From DASQZT01 sp035638575 (GTDB lineage: Bacteria > Acidobacteriota > Terriglobia > Bryobacterales > Bryobacteraceae), in NCBI GenBank assembly GCA_035638575.1, contig DASQZT010000297.1, positions 1 to 64,000 of the forward strand: 64,000 nucleotides of DNA. Reading direction: 5' to 3'. Numbering within the stretch: position 1 is the first letter of the stretch; each line of letters starts with the position of its first letter. Below are positions 49,372 to 59,400 of this stretch, piece after piece. The notes below the pieces were generated by a model. That model saw nothing but the letters and a program-made list of their open reading frames with translations. It did no database searches and was not told the origin of the DNA. Position numbers and translations under genes: made by a program.

Positions 49372-52300
49372 ATGCCGTCCCGTTATTCCTGCGCGCTCCT
49401 TCTCGCTGCCTGTGTTTCGCTCGCCGCACAACCCTTCGACACCAGCCTGTACCGCGCCATGCGCTGGCGGCAGATCGGCCCCTTCCGTGCCGGCCGCGTG
49501 ACCGCCGTAGCGGGCATCGCCGGCAACGCCGCCGTTTACTACATGGGCACACCCGGCGGCGGCCTTTGGAAAACCGTGGACGGCGGCGTGGTCTGGACGC
49601 CTGTCTCCGATTCGGTCCCCATTTCTTCCATCGGCGCTGTGGCCGTGGCGCCCTCTAACCCCGATATCGTTTACTTCGGAACCGGCGACGTCAGCATGGT
49701 GGGCGGCTCCGTCAACATGGGGAACGGCGTGTACAAATCCGCCGACGCCGGCAAGACGTGGCAGCACATCGGACTCGACGAGACCGAGCACATCGGCAAC
49801 CTGTGGGTCGATCCGCGCGATCCTGACGTCGTCCTGGTGGCCGCGCTGGGCCGCACCTATTCGAAGAACAATCAGCGCGGCGTCTTCAAATCCACCGACG
49901 GCGGCCGGACCTGGCGCAACGTCTTGCATAAGGACGATGTCACCGGGGCCGTCGACCTGGTTTTCGCGCCCGATAATTCGAAGATCGGCTACGCCGCCAT
50001 GTGGGAGCATTACACAGCGCCCGGAGCGCGGGCCGCGATCGAATCCTCGGGCTTCGCCGGCATCTACAAGACCGCCGATGGCGGCGAAAACTGGACGCAG
50101 CTCACCGAGGGGCTGCCCGCCGGGCGCCTGGGCCGCATCGGCGTGGCTGTGGCGGCGGGTGGACAGAAAGTCTTCGCCATCGTCGCTGGCGGCGGATTCG
50201 GTGGCGGCGGTGGCGGCGGCGCGGCCGGCGGGCTCTACCGCTCCGATGACGGCGGCGCGCACTGGAGCAAGATCACCCAGGACCCGCGCATTCAGGGCAG
50301 CGGCTATTTCAGCCGTGTGTTCCTCGACCCGAAGAATTCCGACGTGGTCTACGTCGCCCAGACCTCGCTCTACCGCTCCGACGACGGCGGCCACACCTTC
50401 GTCTCCTACAAAGGAGCGCCCGGCGGCGATGACAACCACGCGCTGTGGATCGACCCGGCCGATTCCCTCCGCATGATCATGGCCAGCGATCAGGGCGCCA
50501 CCATTAGCATGGACGGCGGAAAATCGTGGAGTTCCTGGTACAACCAGCCCACCGGCCAGATCTACCATCTCTCCACCGATAATCGTTACCCGTACTGGGT
50601 CTACGGCACGCAGCAGGACAGCGGCTCTGTGGGCACGTTGAGCCGCGGCGACTATGGCGAAATCACCTTTATGGATTGGGACCCGGTAGGCGGATACGAG
50701 TTCGGCTACATCGTTCCCGATCCGCTCAATCCCAACCTGGTCTACGCCGGCGGGCCGAGCCGCGGCGTGGTCCGCATCGACCGCACCAACCGGCAGGTGG
50801 CCACCGTCTCGCCCAGCGTCACGCGCGACAACGAATACCGCATGACCACCAACCCGCCGCTGGGCTTTTCACCGCAGGACCCGCACATCTTCTATATGGG
50901 TGCGCAGTTACTCCTGGAGACGCGCGATGGCGGCATCCACTGGAAGGCCATCAGCCCGGACCTCACCAAGCGGCCCGAGACCCCCGCGCCCGCTGCCGAT
51001 ACCGCCGCCGCGGCCACTCCGCCGGTGCCCGCGCGGCCGCGCGCGCAGGAGCAGCAGGAGACCATCCAGCCCCTCAATCGCGCCGCCGTCAACACCTTCG
51101 CGCCGTCGCCGCTCACCGCCGGCCAGATCTGGGCCGGCACCAACAACGGCATCATCCAGCTCACCCACGATGGCGGCGCGGCGTGGCAGAATGTATCGCC
51201 GCCAGGACTTGGGCCGCTCTCGCAGATCAGCATGCTGGAAGCTTCCCACTTCGACGCTGCCACGGCCTACGCCGCCGTCGACCGCCACGACGAGAACGAT
51301 TTTCGCGCCCACTTCTACCGCACCCACGACTTCGGCAAGACCTGGCAGGAAACCTCCGCCGGCATCCCCGAAGGCTCCTTCGCCCGCGTGGTCCGTGAAG
51401 ACCCCGGACGCCGGGGCCTGCTCTACGCGGGAACGGAAAACGCCGCGTTTCTTTCCTTCGACGAAGGCGATCACTGGAGTTCCCTGCAACTCAACATGCC
51501 CACCACCAGCGTCCGCGACCTGGTGGTGCACGGCGACGACCTCGTGGCCGCCACCTACGGCCGCGCCTTCTGGATTCTCGACGACGTCACGCCCCTTCGC
51601 CAGATCGACCGCACCGTTTCCAGCGCGCCCACCTTTCTCTTCCAGCCCGAAAAGGCGCTCCGCGTGCGCCTGGATCTGAATCAGGACACGCCGCTGCCGC
51701 CGGAGATGCCCGCCGGCCAGAATCCGCCCGCGGGCGCGATCCTGGATTACTTCCTGGCGTCCGAGCCGTCGCAGGATATTACGCTCGGCATCTACGATAC
51801 TGCGGGCCAACTGGTGCGCGAGTATTCCACCAGGAAAGAGCAGGCCACTGCCGAACCGCCGCCCAACGTGCCCGAATACTGGGTCGGACATCCGCAACCG
51901 CTCACCAGGAGCGCCGGCATGAACCGCTTCGTCTGGGACCTGCGCTATGCCGCTCCGCCCGTGCTGCGCCACGAATATCCCATCTCCGCGCTGTATCAGA
52001 ACACGCCCGGGCTGCCTCTGGGCGCGATGGTGACGCCGGGCGCCTACCGCGTTCGCCTTACCGTGAACGGCCGCACCTTCGAGCAGCCGCTGGTGGTCGC
52101 CATGGATCCGCGCGTCGACGTCACCGATGATGCGCTGGCCCGGCAACTCGCGTTGGAACGCAAGATCCTCGACCTGGTAGCGTCCAGCTACGACTTCTAT
52201 CGAAAGGCCGTCGCCCTGCGCCAAACCCTGGCGGGCGATCGGAAGGAACTCGAAAAGCGCGCCGGCGATGCCGCCATCGCAGCGCTTCAGGAGTTCGATC

Positions 52301-52620
52301 AGAAAGCCCTGCGTCTGCAAGGCTCCGAGACCGGCTTCGGCGGTGGCGGTGGCGGCGGCCGCGGAGCACGCCAGGCGCCGGCATTCGCTCCGCTCAACCG
52401 CTCCATCGGCTCGCTGGCCTCCGTCGTGGATGGCCAGGACGCCGCCCCCACCCCCGTAATGCAGGCCGCCTACGAAGGGTATTGCCGCGACCTGGCCACT
52501 GCCGCGCAGGGTTGGAACGAACTCATGAAAACGGATCTCGCCAATCTGAACGGCGAACTGGCGAAGCAGAATCTCGGAGCCGTGCCGGCCGCGCCGCTCC
52601 CCGTTCCGTCCTGCAAGTAG
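49372..52620 (+). CDS. Secreted Asp-box beta-propeller protein (sortilin/VPS10-like, BNR repeats)
   Basis: A 1082-aa exported protein. Signal peptide YSCALLLAACVSLAAQPF. It carries about eleven Asp-box (BNR) repeats, among them KTVDGGVVWTP, KSADAGKTWQH, KSTDGGRTWRN, KTADGGENWTQ, RSDDGGAHWSK, SMDGGKSWSS and RTHDFGKTWQE, forming one or two propellers as in VPS10/sortilin and xyloglucanase-like proteins. The C-terminal about 300 residues include a beta domain (VTPGAYRVRLTVNGRTFEQP) and a helical region. Gly-rich inserts occur at about residues 273-288 and 985-1000. There is no Shine-Dalgarno sequence; GACAAT ends 6 nt before the ATG, as in other possible leaderless genes here. Often annotated as glycosyl hydrolase, but no catalytic residues can be confirmed. 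Confidence 0.85.
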   Translation: MPSRYSCALLLAACVSLAAQPFDTSLYRAMRWRQIGPFRAGRVTAVAGIAGNAAVYYMGTPGGGLWKTVDGGVVWTPVSDSVPISSIGAVAVAPSNPDIVYFGTGDVSMVGGSVNMGNGVYKSADAGKTWQHIGLDETEHIGNLWVDPRDPDVVLVAALGRTYSKNNQRGVFKSTDGGRTWRNVLHKDDVTGAVDLVFAPDNSKIGYAAMWEHYTAPGARAAIESSGFAGIYKTADGGENWTQLTEGLPAGRLGRIGVAVAAGGQKVFAIVAGGGFGGGGGGGAAGGLYRSDDGGAHWSKITQDPRIQGSGYFSRVFLDPKNSDVVYVAQTSLYRSDDGGHTFVSYKGAPGGDDNHALWIDPADSLRMIMASDQGATISMDGGKSWSSWYNQPTGQIYHLSTDNRYPYWVYGTQQDSGSVGTLSRGDYGEITFMDWDPVGGYEFGYIVPDPLNPNLVYAGGPSRGVVRIDRTNRQVATVSPSVTRDNEYRMTTNPPLGFSPQDPHIFYMGAQLLLETRDGGIHWKAISPDLTKRPETPAPAADTAAAATPPVPARPRAQEQQETIQPLNRAAVNTFAPSPLTAGQIWAGTNNGIIQLTHDGGAAWQNVSPPGLGPLSQISMLEASHFDAATAYAAVDRHDENDFRAHFYRTHDFGKTWQETSAGIPEGSFARVVREDPGRRGLLYAGTENAAFLSFDEGDHWSSLQLNMPTTSVRDLVVHGDDLVAATYGRAFWILDDVTPLRQIDRTVSSAPTFLFQPEKALRVRLDLNQDTPLPPEMPAGQNPPAGAILDYFLASEPSQDITLGIYDTAGQLVREYSTRKEQATAEPPPNVPEYWVGHPQPLTRSAGMNRFVWDLRYAAPPVLRHEYPISALYQNTPGLPLGAMVTPGAYRVRLTVNGRTFEQPLVVAMDPRVDVTDDALARQLALERKILDLVASSYDFYRKAVALRQTLAGDRKELEKRAGDAAIAALQEFDQKALRLQGSETGFGGGGGGGRGARQAPAFAPLNRSIGSLASVVDGQDAAPTPVMQAAYEGYCRDLATAAQGWNELMKTDLANLNGELAKQNLGAVPAAPLPVPSCK

Positions 52621-52717
52621 CGGGGAGCTTCGCCAATTTCACCCGGCAAGCGCTGCCGGCGCGATCCGGCGCCCAAGGATTGCCGGCTTCGATATACTTC
52701 AGGCTGAAGGAGCAACT

Positions 52718-53737
52718 ATGCGCAACATCGCGCTCGTCCTCACCCTGGCTGCCACGACGTTCCTCCTCGCGCAGCCGTCCCCGTCTTACCGCGTGACCCA
52801 CACTTACACCCTGGGCGGGGACGGGAGCTGGGACTACATCGTGCCCGATCCGCCCAATCACCGTCTGTTTATCGCCCGCCAGAATCGCGTGATGGTCGTC
52901 GATGAAGACAGCGGCACGCTGCTCGGCGAAGTCACCGGCATCCAGGGCGCGCACGGAACCGCGGTGGCGGAAACCACCGGCCATGGGTTCGCCACTTCGG
53001 GCAACGACCAGTCCGTGGTCATGTTCGATCTGAAGACCTTCAAGGTGCTCGGCCGGATCCCCGCCGCCGAAGATGCCGACGCCATCGTCTACGACAGCTC
53101 GTCGAACCGCGTCTTCACCTTGAATGGCGACGCGCACAGCTCCACAGTGATCGACCCGCGGGCGGGTACCCTGATCACCAACATTCCACTCGGCGGCAAA
53201 CCGGAATACGGCGCTTCCGCCGGCGACGGCAAGGTGTACGCGAACCTCACCGACATAAGCGAGGTGGTGGAGATCGACGCCAAAACCGCGGCCGTTACCC
53301 GGCGCTGGTCCACCGCCCCTTGTAAGCAGCCGGTCTCCATGGCCATTGACACTGCCCACCATCGGCTGTTCAGCGGATGCCGCAGCGGGGTGATGGCGGT
53401 CTCCGACTATCAGGCCGGCAAGGTGGTTGCGACTCTCCCGATCGGAACCGGCGTCGATGGCGCCGGCTTCGATGCGGCCTCCGGCGACGCGTTTGCCTCC
53501 AATGCCAACGGCTCGCTCACCGTGATTCATCAGGACTCTCCGGACCAATATCACGTCGCCGAAAGCGTTGAGACCCCGCAGGGGGCGCGCAATATGGGGC
53601 TCGACCCCACCAATCACCGCGTGTTCCTCGTTTCCGCGAAGTTTGGGCCCGTGCCCGCGGGGGGCAGGGGCAGAGGTCCGGTGCTGCCCGGATCGTTCAA
53701 CTTGATGTCGATCGAGCGCAATCCACCGGCGCGCTGA
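52718..53737 (+). CDS. Secreted YVTN/YncE-like beta-propeller protein
   Basis: A 339-aa exported seven-bladed propeller of the YVTN/YncE type. Signal peptide NIALVLTLAATTFLLAQPSP. Repeats of the type NHRLFIARQNRVMVVDEDSG, TSGNDQSVVMFDLKTFKVLG, SSNRVFTLNGDAHSSTVIDP and HHRLFSGCRSGVMAVSDYQA carry the V-V-D/D pattern of each blade. The C-terminal part contains a short Gly/Arg insert (PAGGRGRGP). AAGGAG precedes ATG 52718 and TATACT (52693-52698) could be the -10. The family includes binding proteins and some enzymes, and no role can be assigned. It follows the Asp-box protein on the same strand after 97 bp. Confidence 0.85.
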   Translation: MRNIALVLTLAATTFLLAQPSPSYRVTHTYTLGGDGSWDYIVPDPPNHRLFIARQNRVMVVDEDSGTLLGEVTGIQGAHGTAVAETTGHGFATSGNDQSVVMFDLKTFKVLGRIPAAEDADAIVYDSSSNRVFTLNGDAHSSTVIDPRAGTLITNIPLGGKPEYGASAGDGKVYANLTDISEVVEIDAKTAAVTRRWSTAPCKQPVSMAIDTAHHRLFSGCRSGVMAVSDYQAGKVVATLPIGTGVDGAGFDAASGDAFASNANGSLTVIHQDSPDQYHVAESVETPQGARNMGLDPTNHRVFLVSAKFGPVPAGGRGRGPVLPGSFNLMSIERNPPAR

Positions 53738-53823
53738 CCGTCGAAGGTTCCGCGCACCCGGGAAAACATCCATCCACGGTTCCGCAATCCCCTGCGTCTG
53801 ATCGATCAGGAGGACCACACAAA

Positions 53824-54378
53824 ATGCACGCACCCGTTGCGCTCGCTGCCGCGTCGTTTCTGCTCGCGTTGACGCCGCTACACGCCCAGGAAAGAAGGGA
53901 CTCTGGCGATTCCGCCGTCTACAAGGTGGAATTCAACATTCACGACGGCAGCGACGCCGCGGCCAAGACCGGCCGCCGCTACACTTTGCTGGTCGACGCC
54001 AACCGGAAGGCGGTTTTCAAGGTCGGAAATCGTATCCCTGTCGCTACCGGATCGTTCCAGCCGGGTGTGGCCGGCGTCGGCGTGAACCCGATGGTCAACA
54101 CCCAGTATTCCTACATCGATGTCGGCGTGAATATCGAATGCGTCGTGAGCGAAATGAACGGCAAGGTCGCCATGCACGGCAGCCTCGACCTCAGCACCGC
54201 GACCGAGCACGGCGCCGCGCAGGGAGCCGCCAATCCGCCCAATCCTACCGTGGGACAAACCAAGTTGGACATTGACACGGCCGTCGAGCTGGGGAAGCCC
54301 ACCGTGATCGCTTCCATCGACGATCCGGTGAACCTGCGAAAGCTCCAGGTGGAGGCCACGGTCGCCAAGGTGAACTGA
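53824..54378 (+). CDS. Secreted protein of unknown function
   Basis: A 184-aa exported protein, likely all-beta. Signal peptide HAPVALAAASFLLALTPLHA. Notable are KVEFNIHDGSDAAAKTGRRY, the segment KVGNRIPVATGSFQPG, and QYSYIDVGVNIECVVSEMNG, a pattern that resembles secretin-type beta domains (the phrase xxYIDVGVNI recurs in them), but the fragment is too short to be a secretin. AGGAGG precedes ATG 53824. It follows the YVTN protein by 86 bp. I do not assign a function. Confidence 0.65.
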   Translation: MHAPVALAAASFLLALTPLHAQERRDSGDSAVYKVEFNIHDGSDAAAKTGRRYTLLVDANRKAVFKVGNRIPVATGSFQPGVAGVGVNPMVNTQYSYIDVGVNIECVVSEMNGKVAMHGSLDLSTATEHGAAQGAANPPNPTVGQTKLDIDTAVELGKPTVIASIDDPVNLRKLQVEATVAKVN

Positions 54379-54404
54379 CTCGGTCGCCCGGTCTTCGACG
54401 CCCG

Positions 54405-55286
54405 CTACTTGGCGTTCTTCAGCTCCTCGTCGATGACCGGCCGGATCGCCGGCAGGTCCAGATTGCCGTTGTATTTCCGGCCATTGATGAATACCGAGGG
54501 CGTGCCCTCCACGCCCGCGCGGTCGCCGTCGTCTATGTCGCGCGCCACGGTCGTCTTGGTCTCCACGGAATCCAGGTCCGCCTCGAAGCGCTGCATGTCG
54601 AGTCCGGCGGTGTGCGCCAGGGCCAGGATCGAGGGACGGGACAATTCCCGCCGATGCGCAAAGAGTGCATCGTGCATCGGCCAGAACCTCCCCTGCCGAT
54701 GCGCCGCGATAGCCGCCGCGGCGGCCAACGCCGCCTGCGAGTGCATGTCCAGCGGAAACTGCTTGAAGATGAGCTTGATCTTCCCCGGATACGCTTCCAG
54801 CACCGCATTCAGCTTGCCCGCTGCGGCCTGGCAATAGGGACACTGAAAATCGGAAAATTCCACCAGGGTCAGCACCGCGCCCGCCGGACCGCGCACCGGC
54901 GACCCCGTGGTGGGAATGGTCACCGGGTCCTCCAGAAGCTTCGGAGGCTGCGGACCCGTGGCCCACTTCGACGCCTTCGCGGCGTTGATGGCCTCGTTCT
55001 CGTCCTTGCCCGCCCGAATCGCATCCCCCATCGCCGCCGCCAGGCCTTTGCTCCACGCACAATTCGGGTCCTTGACGCGGCACTCGGCCACCTTCATGCC
55101 GCATCCGCAGGCGCAGTCGTGGTTGCGCAGCAGGCGCAGCAGCGCGCGGGTCTTCACCGGCGACAGGCCCGAGAAGTCCACCGCTGGCAGGTTGACCACG
55201 GTCTTCCAGTCTGGTTGGGCCAGCAGCAGCGCCGCTCCTAGAACGCAGCACGCGCCGATCTTGGTTCCCCTCGGGGAATGATGCAT
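54405..55286 (-). CDS. DsbA-like thioredoxin-fold protein with N-terminal CcmH-like Cys motif
   Basis: A 293-aa exported protein. Signal peptide GTKIGACCVLGAALLLAQPD. Residues about 55-72 hold a Cys-rich segment (LLRNHDCACGCGMKVAECR) like the CxCGC-type motif of CcmH and related haem-handling proteins. From about 135 on there is a DsbA/Thioredoxin_4 domain with active site Cys149-Pro-Tyr-Cys152 (FSDFQCPYCQ), and GVEGTPSVFINGRKYNG carries the cis-Pro loop. It likely oxidises, reduces or isomerises disulfides in the periplasm, possibly for cytochrome c. ATG 55286 has no ribosome-binding site, but a minus-strand TACAAT ends 6 nt before it, so a leaderless mRNA is possible. It is convergent with the previous gene. 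Confidence 0.85.
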   Translation of the reverse strand: MHHSPRGTKIGACCVLGAALLLAQPDWKTVVNLPAVDFSGLSPVKTRALLRLLRNHDCACGCGMKVAECRVKDPNCAWSKGLAAAMGDAIRAGKDENEAINAAKASKWATGPQPPKLLEDPVTIPTTGSPVRGPAGAVLTLVEFSDFQCPYCQAAAGKLNAVLEAYPGKIKLIFKQFPLDMHSQAALAAAAAIAAHRQGRFWPMHDALFAHRRELSRPSILALAHTAGLDMQRFEADLDSVETKTTVARDIDDGDRAGVEGTPSVFINGRKYNGNLDLPAIRPVIDEELKNAK

Positions 55287-55434
55287 AAGAATATTGTAGC
55301 CGTAGCGCGTCCTCCTCGGCCCCCGCCGCGCCGGCCGCGCCGGCGCAAATGGGCCGTCGCTGGCCATCTGAAAAGAAAATCGTCCCGGACCCGGTCACCG
55401 GTCGCGCTTGGCCTGGCCTTGGTTGCGTTCGGTT

Positions 55435-56200
55435 TTACTGCCGTCCTCTAAACTCCTCGAACCAGTTGTTGACCACGTGGATCGCCAACGGTTTTTTGGC
55501 GATCAGCCTCTCGATCAGGATGAACCGTTTGCCGTCGGGCGAGATATCGTATTGCGGATAGAAGGACCACAGCCCCCTGTTTTCGAATAAGGCCGCCGGC
55601 GTCCCAGCCGAAAAGGCGGGCCTGGTCGCGGCGCTCGCGGCCATGAGCTTGATCCCCTCGACATTGAAGAGTTCCTTGCCATCCCGTCTCCAGCGCGGCG
55701 AAGTCCCGCCGTTGCTCGAAACGCACCACTTGCCTTCACCCTTCGGGAAACTTCGCACATACACCTCGTTCCGGCCCGACTCGTCGCAGACGTATGCCAG
55801 GAATCGTCCGTCGGGCGACAATTTTGGAGCGCCCTCGTTAAAAACGGCAACCGCCCCGTCAGCCTCTCGAATAGCAGCGCGCCGAGCGCCCAGATATCGG
55901 CTCGCCCGTCGGTGAGTTGCCCCTGTGCCTGTTCCGGAGACATGTACGCGGGCGTGCCCGAAACCGCTCCCGGCTGCGTCAAATCCGTTTGAGTCGCCGC
56001 GGCCGCGGTAAGCTGCGCCAGGCCGAAGTCCATGACCTTCACCTGCCCTTGCCGGTTGACCATGACATTGGCGGGTTTGATGTCCCGATGAACGATGCCC
56101 TTCTCGTGTGCGGCCCGGATCCCCGTGGCCGTTTGGATCGCGATATCCAGCGCTTCTTCCAGTTTCAGCGGACGCTCCGCAATCATCTCCTTCCGCCCGG
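55435..56200 (-). pseudogene. Decayed Ser/Thr protein kinase with TolB-like propeller remnant
   Basis: Two pieces of one PknB-type kinase-propeller gene remain. From about 56200 to 55850 the frame encodes the kinase C-lobe: MIAERPLKLEEALDIAIQTA, IVHRDIKPANVMVNRQG (catalytic loop), VMDFGLAQL, SGTPAYMSPEQAQGQ, ADIWALGALLFERLTGRL. The N-lobe with the P-loop and the ATP Lys is missing. At about 55840 the frame changes to encode the last part of a PD40/TolB-like propeller: KLSPDGRFLAYVCDESGRNE, ISPDGKRFILIERL, ending VNNWFEEFRGRQ. About 300-500 residues between kinase and propeller are gone, and the frames do not match. It is not functional. Such kinases are numerous in this group. Confidence 0.75.
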
Positions 56201-56367
56201 GTGATATTATCGGATGATCCGAGGGGCTCGCAGGCCGTAGTGAGAGATGGTCTGTCCGGATCGACACTCGTACAGAGCCGCCGGCTCCGGACCTCGGCTC
56301 GATACCGATGTGGTCATTTATCGCCGGCCGAATCCACACGGCCGGCGCGGCCTCTCGATAAAACCCG

Positions 56368-56396
56368 TTGACATTACAACGGTTTTGGCCCATTTT
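56368..56396 (+). promoter_or_regulatory. Candidate promoter of the third receptor gene
   Basis: A perfect TTGACA (56368-56373), 17 bp, then CATTTT (56391-56396), a weak -10 that still has A at position 2 and T at position 6. Expected start about 56403; then AAAGGAG at 56411-56417 and GTG 56425. Confidence 0.5.
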
Positions 56397-56424
56397 GGTC
56401 TTAGATTCTGAAAGGAGCACTCAG

Positions 56425-59400
56425 GTGGGCAAGAGCGTTAAGGGTACCTTGTGTCTGGTTGCGGGAATGTTGCTTGCGATCCCTGCTTTCGGCCAGATCG
56501 GCGGCACGGGGTCGGTTCGAGGCGTCGTATCCGACCCTTCCGGCGCGGTGGTCCCGGCGGCAAGTGTGGTCGCGACCAACGTTGGAACTCAGGTCAAAAC
56601 AGCGCGGCAAACTACCGAATCCGGCGACTACACCATTTCGCCGCTTCCGGCGGGAGAGTACACCATTACGGTTACGGCAGCCGGTTTTCAGACCTTGGTG
56701 CAGCAGCACGTCACTGTGGATGCTCTCGGCACGGTGGGCTTGAACTTTACCATGCAGTTGGGCAGCGCCAGCCAACAGGTCACGGTTGAAGATAGGCCGC
56801 CGCAGTTGGACACCATAGATGCCCGCGTCGGACAGACCATGCCGAGCGATGTCTATATGGCCATGCCGCTGTTTATGGGCAATGCCCCACGCGACCCCAC
56901 GTCGTTTGTCAGTCTGGAGGCCGGAGTGCCCAGCAATACCGGGACCTACGAATTCGGGGACATCGCTGGCGCACAAGCCAATTCCGGCGAGATGTATGTC
57001 GAGGGAATGCCGCTCACCAACCCCGCGATTCAGGGTGAGGTCCGCAACGTCCTGCTGGGCGTTTCCGCCGAAGGGGTCAGCGAGTTCCAGTTGGAGACGG
57101 CCGGGTCGCCTGCTATGTACAGCGGCCAGGGCGCGGCCAACTTCGTCCTCAAGTCCGGAACCAACAAGTTCCACGGCGCCGCCTACGAGTACTTCCGCAA
57201 TACCGATTTGGACGCCCGTAACTTCTTCGCCTCTACCCGGCCCATAGAACACCAAAACGAGTTTGGCGAGAACATAGCTGGCCCCATCGTCAGGAACCGC
57301 ATCTTTTTCTTCCAGTCTTTCGACGACTTCCGCTACCTTACGGGCAACAATTCCAACTTCTATACGATTGCGCCCACGGCGGAGCGGACCGGTAATTTCA
57401 GCGCCTATCCGGCGGCCATCTACGATCCGCAAAGCCTGAACTGTTCGAACCAGCCGTGCTCCCGGCTGGCGTTTCCCGGGAACCAGATTCCCACCAGCCG
57501 CATTTCGCCCATCTCCAACTCCCTGCAATCCATGCTGCCGCAGGTTACCAACGCGAATATCACCAACAACTACCTCGGTTCCAGTGTCTACGGGTTCAAT
57601 AACTACGGCTCGACCCAGAAGGTGGACTTCAACCTCACGGACAAGCACCGGTTCCTCGTGCTCTACAGCCGCGGACGCCGCGCTCAGGCGAACGACACCC
57701 GGGGCGCCACCTTGCCCATCCCCTACGGCAGCGGAAGCAGCGCGCTCGAGGTGGATGAGGTCGTGACCACGGCCCAGGCGCGGTACACCTATGTGGCCAC
57801 GCCCAGCGTCGTGAACCAGCTCAGTTACGGCATCTCGCGGTTCTTCCAACCCGAGATCAACAACACCCAGGGAGGGGATTATGCGGCGAAGGCCGGGATT
57901 CAAGGTCTGCCGCCCGGAGGGGCTTCGTTGGAGTTCCCCACCGTGTCGTTCGGTGGACCGAACGCGACCAGCAGTTGGGGGAATGCCCATCCGGTTACCG
58001 AGGTCGACCAGTCGTTCACCTTGCAGGATAACGTCCAGTGGACCAAGAGCAAACACTCGTTCACGTTCGGCGGGCAGATACAATGGGGCCAGATCAATTA
58101 CAAGAACAACTCGTTCGACAGCCAGGCGAACTGGAGTTTCAGCAATAGCCAGACTGAGGGCTTCAACGCCGCCGGTACGCCTGTCACCACCTCGGGTAAC
58201 TCCTATGCGTCGTTCCTGCTGGGGGCGTTGAGTTCCGCCAACCTCCAGAACGATGCCGTGGAGGGTACCGGCGCCCGTTTCAGGGACTACTCCGGGTGGG
58301 TCACCGACAACTTCAAAGTGTTGCCCAAGCTGACCTTGAATCTCGGCCTTCGATACGACGTCATGACGCCGTTCGTGGAGGTGGAAAACCGGATGTCGTT
58401 CTTCAACCCCACGCTTCCCAATCCGGCCGTCGGCGGTTTTCTGGGGGCTTTGATGTTCGCGGGCAATGGGCCGGATAGCTGCAATTGCCGCACCAACGTG
58501 TCGACCTACTATGGGGGGTACCAGCCGCGTCTCGGGTTGGCCTACGCCTTTACTGCGAAAACCGTTTTCCGCGCGGGTTACGACATGACCTATTCGCACC
58601 GCGGGGCGGTAGGCGGCCGCGGCGGCGCCAGGCAGGGCACCGGAACCCTCGGCTTCACGGCCAACCCATCCTGGAGCAGCCTGGACACCTACAGTCCCGC
58701 CTTCTACTGGGATGCCGGCGTGCCATCGTACATTCAGGCGCCGTTCTTCAATCCGACCCTGAACACCGGGTTCAACACCTCGACAGCCCAGGGCGGATCG
58801 GTTACCTTCGGAGACCCGCAGATCGGCGGCCATCCTCCGCGGTATCAGAACTGGAACGCCGGCATACAGCGCGCCCTCACCAGCACCTTTACCTTGACGG
58901 TGAGCTACGTGGGCAGCAACGGCCATTACCTGGGAGGCGGCTCGCGCGGCATCTGGGGCAGCGACATCCTCCCGCAGTATATGCAGCTCGGAAACCTGCT
59001 GACGGCCCAGGCTACTCCCACGAACATTGCGCAAGCCAACGCGATCATCCCGGGAATCCACCTCCCGTACGCGAATTTCGCGGGTTCCATCGCCCAGATG
59101 TTGCTGCCCTTCCCGCAGTATTCCTCGGTCAGCGATTTGTGGGGCGAGGTCGGCGACTCCAATTACAATTCGCTGCAAGTCGTCGCCGTCAAGACGCTGT
59201 CCCACGGCTTGGTGCTCAACGCCAACTATAGTTTCGCCAAGGCATTCGACAACCTCGCCAGCCGCAGTTCCTATTGGAGCGAGAAGGCTCAGACGACGGT
59301 CCCTCCTCAGATCGCGCACGTCCTGCTGGTCTATCGTCTGCCGTTCGGTAAAGGTCGGAGGTTCGCCTCCGGCAACGGCATCGCCGGTAAAGTGGCCGGT

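Noticed and set aside
53824..54378. Secretin or type II secretion component
   Set aside because: Only a short phrase (YIDVGVNI) resembles secretin beta domains. The protein is 184 aa with no secretin domain order, so no such name was given.
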